Source: JAHEJB01 sp041748175 (lineage in GTDB: Bacteria > Bacteroidota > Rhodothermia > Rhodothermales > Rubricoccaceae). From it: 8,074 bases of DNA. Made by a program: the position numbers and the translations under genes. The stretch spans positions 1-8,074 of the forward strand of contig JBGTDU010000078.1 of NCBI GenBank assembly GCA_041748175.1, in the 5' to 3' direction. The notes under the pieces are model-generated. The model searched no databases and was not told where the DNA came from. It saw only the letters and a program-made list of their open reading frames with translations. This document shows positions 6,495-8,074 of the stretch, piece by piece (the stretch's first letter is position 1; the number at the start of each line of letters is the position of its first letter).

Positions 6495-6935
6495 ATGGGA
6501 CTTCTTGATTTCATTCGCGACACCGGACGCGACCTTTTCGGCGGTCAGAAAGGCAACGAGGCCGCACAAATCAAAGCAGAGATTGAAAAAGAGCTCGGCG
6601 ACAACGTGACGAACCTCGGCGTAGCGTTTAACGGAGGCCAGGTGACCCTCCAGGGCGAGGCCAAAAGCGTCGCCGCCAAGGAAAAAGCCGCGCTCATTGC
6701 CGGCAATGTAAAGGGCGTTGAAGGCGTCAACGACGACCGGCTCAACGTGGCGGGTGCGCCCGCTCCGGCATCCACGACGCGGTACTACAAAATCCAGTCG
6801 GGCGACTCGCTTTCCAAGATTGCGAAGGAGTTCTACGGCGACGCCAACCGCTACAACGATATCTTCGAGGCCAACAAGGAGGTCATCAAGGATCCCAACC
6901 TCATTTATCCGGGCCAGCAGATCCGGATACCGTAG
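6495..6935 (+). CDS. BON-LysM domain protein, Kbp/YgaU-like potassium-binding protein
   Basis: This is a small (146 residues) probably cytoplasmic protein with the same architecture and length as E. coli Kbp (YgaU, 149 aa), which binds K+ and is linked to osmotic stress. It begins MGLLDFIRDTGRDLF, the typical amphipathic N-terminus. A BON domain follows at about 22-86 (VTNLGVAFNGGQVTLQG, then VKGVEGVNDDRLNV) and, after a short Ala/Pro linker, a LysM domain at about 97-145 (YYKIQSGDSLSKIA, FYGDANRYNDIFEANK, IYPGQQIRIP). No signal peptide is present. The frame is open back to an ATG at 6309, but those 62 residues show no homology-like pattern, and the family always starts near MGL(L/F)xF, so 6495 is the start. 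K+ binding is inferred from the family. It is followed by a terminator, so it is probably monocistronic. Confidence 0.92.
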   Translation: MGLLDFIRDTGRDLFGGQKGNEAAQIKAEIEKELGDNVTNLGVAFNGGQVTLQGEAKSVAAKEKAALIAGNVKGVEGVNDDRLNVAGAPAPASTTRYYKIQSGDSLSKIAKEFYGDANRYNDIFEANKEVIKDPNLIYPGQQIRIP

Positions 6936-6961
6936 CCTGAGACCCCGGATTCCTCAGCGTC

Positions 6962-6983
6962 GGAAGACCTTCACAAGTCTTCC
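6962..6983 (+). other. Hairpin downstream of the Kbp-like gene
   Basis: GGAAGAC (6962-6968) pairs with GTCTTCC (6977-6983), and TT/AA pairs extend the stem inward past one bulged C, leaving a 3-nt loop. It lies 26 nt after the stop codon and just before the intrinsic terminator. It may assist termination or protect the transcript's 3' end. Confidence 0.5.
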
Positions 6984-6991
6984 ACTTTCTC

Positions 6992-7032
6992 CGCCCAGCC
7001 CTTGATCGCCAGAGGGCTGGGCGTTATTCTAT
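6992..7032 (+). terminator. Intrinsic (rho-independent) terminator of the Kbp-like gene
   Basis: CGCCCAGCCCT (6992-7002) and AGGGCTGGGCG (7013-7023) form a perfect 11-bp GC-rich stem with a 10-nt loop, followed at once by the T-rich TTATTCTAT. It separates the Kbp-like gene from the secreted P-domain gene, which must therefore have its own promoter in 7033-7109. Confidence 0.88.
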
Positions 7033-7109
7033 CCAACCCCGCGGAACCGATGACTTAACCCTAGGCCGGTCGGTTTCATGTTCCTCTCGACCAAACACGG
7101 TGCACCCTT

Positions 7110-8074
7110 ATGAAAACTCTTCTACTGCTCGCAGCGCTCTTGCTCGTTGCCGCTCCCTCGTTCGCGCAGAGCTTCGCTCACATCGAATTCCCCTCCGGAC
7201 CGGTCAACATTGCGATTCCTGATTCGGACCCTGTCGGAATTGTGCACACGATCTCGATCCCGAACGTGGGTATCGCGACGGAGGTTGAGGTGAGTGTCGA
7301 CATCACTCACACATGGGTCGGGGATTTGTTAATCACCTTGACGCATCCGACGAATGGCACCATCACGATAATGGATCGTCCTGGCGTCCCGACGACGACC
7401 TTCGGTTGCTCAGAAGACGATGTTGATGCACGATTCGACGACGGCGGTCCGGATGGTCCTGTCGAGACGATGTGCGGACCCGGAGCTCCGGGAATCTTCG
7501 GTATGCCCGCCCCGGATGGCTCGTTGGCAACGTTCATCGGAAACGCCCAGGGCGACTGGACGATCGCAATTTCGGATAACGCGGCAGGTGACACGGGCCA
7601 GCTGAACTCATGGTCATTGTGGCTCCTGGACGTGGTTCCGGTCGAGCTCACGTCTTTCGCGGCGACTGCCAACGGTACCGATATTTCGCTCAGGTGGGAG
7701 ACGGCATCGGAAACGAACAACGCCGGATTCGAGGTTCAGCTTAAGGACGGCGATGCCTGGAATGCACTGGGATGGGTTGAAGGTCACGGCACGACGACCG
7801 AAGCGCAGACCTATACATTCGGCGCTGACGAGCTTGGCGTGGGGACACATATCTTCCGCCTCAAGCAGATCGACTTCGACGGCAACTTTGAGTACCACGG
7901 TGAGGTCGAGGCGACGGTCGAGACACCCGGTTCCCATCTGATCTCGAGCGCCTACCCCAATCCGTTCAACCCCCAGAGCCAGTTCACGCTCGCGGTTGCT
8001 CAGGAGCAAAACGTGACGGCTGAACTCTTCAACACGCTGGGTCAGCGCGTTGCAGTTTTGTTCAACGGAACGGT
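7110..8074 (+). CDS. Secreted P-domain protein with T9SS sorting domain (3' end outside window)
   Basis: This extracellular protein is cut by the window after 321 codons. Residues 1-19 are a Sec signal peptide (MKTLLLLAALLLVAAPSFA, cleavage before Gln20). Residues about 26-175 form a proprotein-convertase P-domain (beta-sandwich): VEVSVDITHTWVGDLLITL, RPGVPTTTFGC, the Cys/Asp-rich DDVDARFDDGG, a second Cys in ETMCGP, and the closing GDWTIAISDNAAGDTGQLNSW (in parts). An Fn3-like module common in Bacteroidota secreted proteins follows from about 177 (VPVELTSFAA, then LRWETASETNNAGFEVQ). The T9SS type A sorting domain begins near 278, with YPNPFNPQ at 282 and LFNTLGQRVA. P-domains often accompany subtilisin-like proteases, but no protease domain is present, so its role (adhesion or structural) is unknown. 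The ATG at 7110 is fixed by the signal peptide. Confidence 0.92.
   Translation, partial: MKTLLLLAALLLVAAPSFAQSFAHIEFPSGPVNIAIPDSDPVGIVHTISIPNVGIATEVEVSVDITHTWVGDLLITLTHPTNGTITIMDRPGVPTTTFGCSEDDVDARFDDGGPDGPVETMCGPGAPGIFGMPAPDGSLATFIGNAQGDWTIAISDNAAGDTGQLNSWSLWLLDVVPVELTSFAATANGTDISLRWETASETNNAGFEVQLKDGDAWNALGWVEGHGTTTEAQTYTFGADELGVGTHIFRLKQIDFDGNFEYHGEVEATVETPGSHLISSAYPNPFNPQSQFTLAVAQEQNVTAELFNTLGQRVAVLFNGT

Noticed and set aside
1..8074. CRISPR arrays, tRNA or rRNA genes, insertion sequences, phage or defence genes
   Set aside because: No regularly spaced repeats, cloverleaf sequences, transposase or phage/defence motifs were seen on either strand; all long stretches are explained by the listed genes.

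Overview
The window is moderately GC-rich bacterial DNA carrying ordinary core-metabolism genes between two secreted-protein genes. Both secreted proteins (the first gene and the last, cut by the window edge) end in a type IX secretion (T9SS) type A C-terminal sorting domain. That system is essentially confined to the Bacteroidota / Fibrobacterota-Chlorobiota-Bacteroidota supergroup. High GC, the 'VELTSFAA...W.TASE.NNAGFEVQ' module before the sorting domain, and few Shine-Dalgarno-like sites at starts suggest a Rhodothermota-like or related marine or environmental Bacteroidota lineage. The lineage is an inference; the T9SS domains are seen directly.

Layout, left to right. (1) Positions 1-131 are non-coding and hold a long imperfect inverted repeat whose arms each contain a short tandem duplication. 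(2) At 132/186-1619 (+) is a beta-propeller protein with Asp-box repeats and a C-terminal T9SS domain. Its 5' end looks missing: an Asp-box straddles the only available start and there is no signal peptide. (3) At 2627-1623 (-) is an MscS-type mechanosensitive channel, preceded and overlapped by (4) folD at 3499-2624 (-), in a folD-mscS operon joined by an ATGATG overlap. (5) A divergent intergenic region (3500-3624) separates folD from (6) an asd-GNAT operon on the + strand (3625-5168) joined by an ATGA overlap; the Asd is of the archaeal/fungal-like type. (7) aroB (6292-5144, -) converges on the acetyltransferase gene and overlaps its 3' end by 25 nt. (8) A divergent region with two back-to-back perfect hairpins or palindromes (6332-6369) leads to (9) a small BON-LysM protein resembling E. 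coli Kbp/YgaU (6495-6935, +), followed by two hairpins, the second a clear intrinsic terminator. (10) A secreted protein with signal peptide, P-domain, Fn3-like module and T9SS domain starts at 7110 and runs off the window.

Functionally, folD (one-carbon/folate), asd (aspartate family and diaminopimelate) and aroB (shikimate) are housekeeping biosynthesis genes, while mscS and the Kbp-like protein both relate to osmotic or K+ stress. The packing is tight: two 4-nt start/stop overlaps, one 3-nt convergent gap and one 25-nt convergent overlap. I do not see a convincing new multi-gene system here. The most useful leads are the palindromic element beside the truncated propeller gene, the operator-like palindromes in the two divergent regions, and the archaeal-type Asd.
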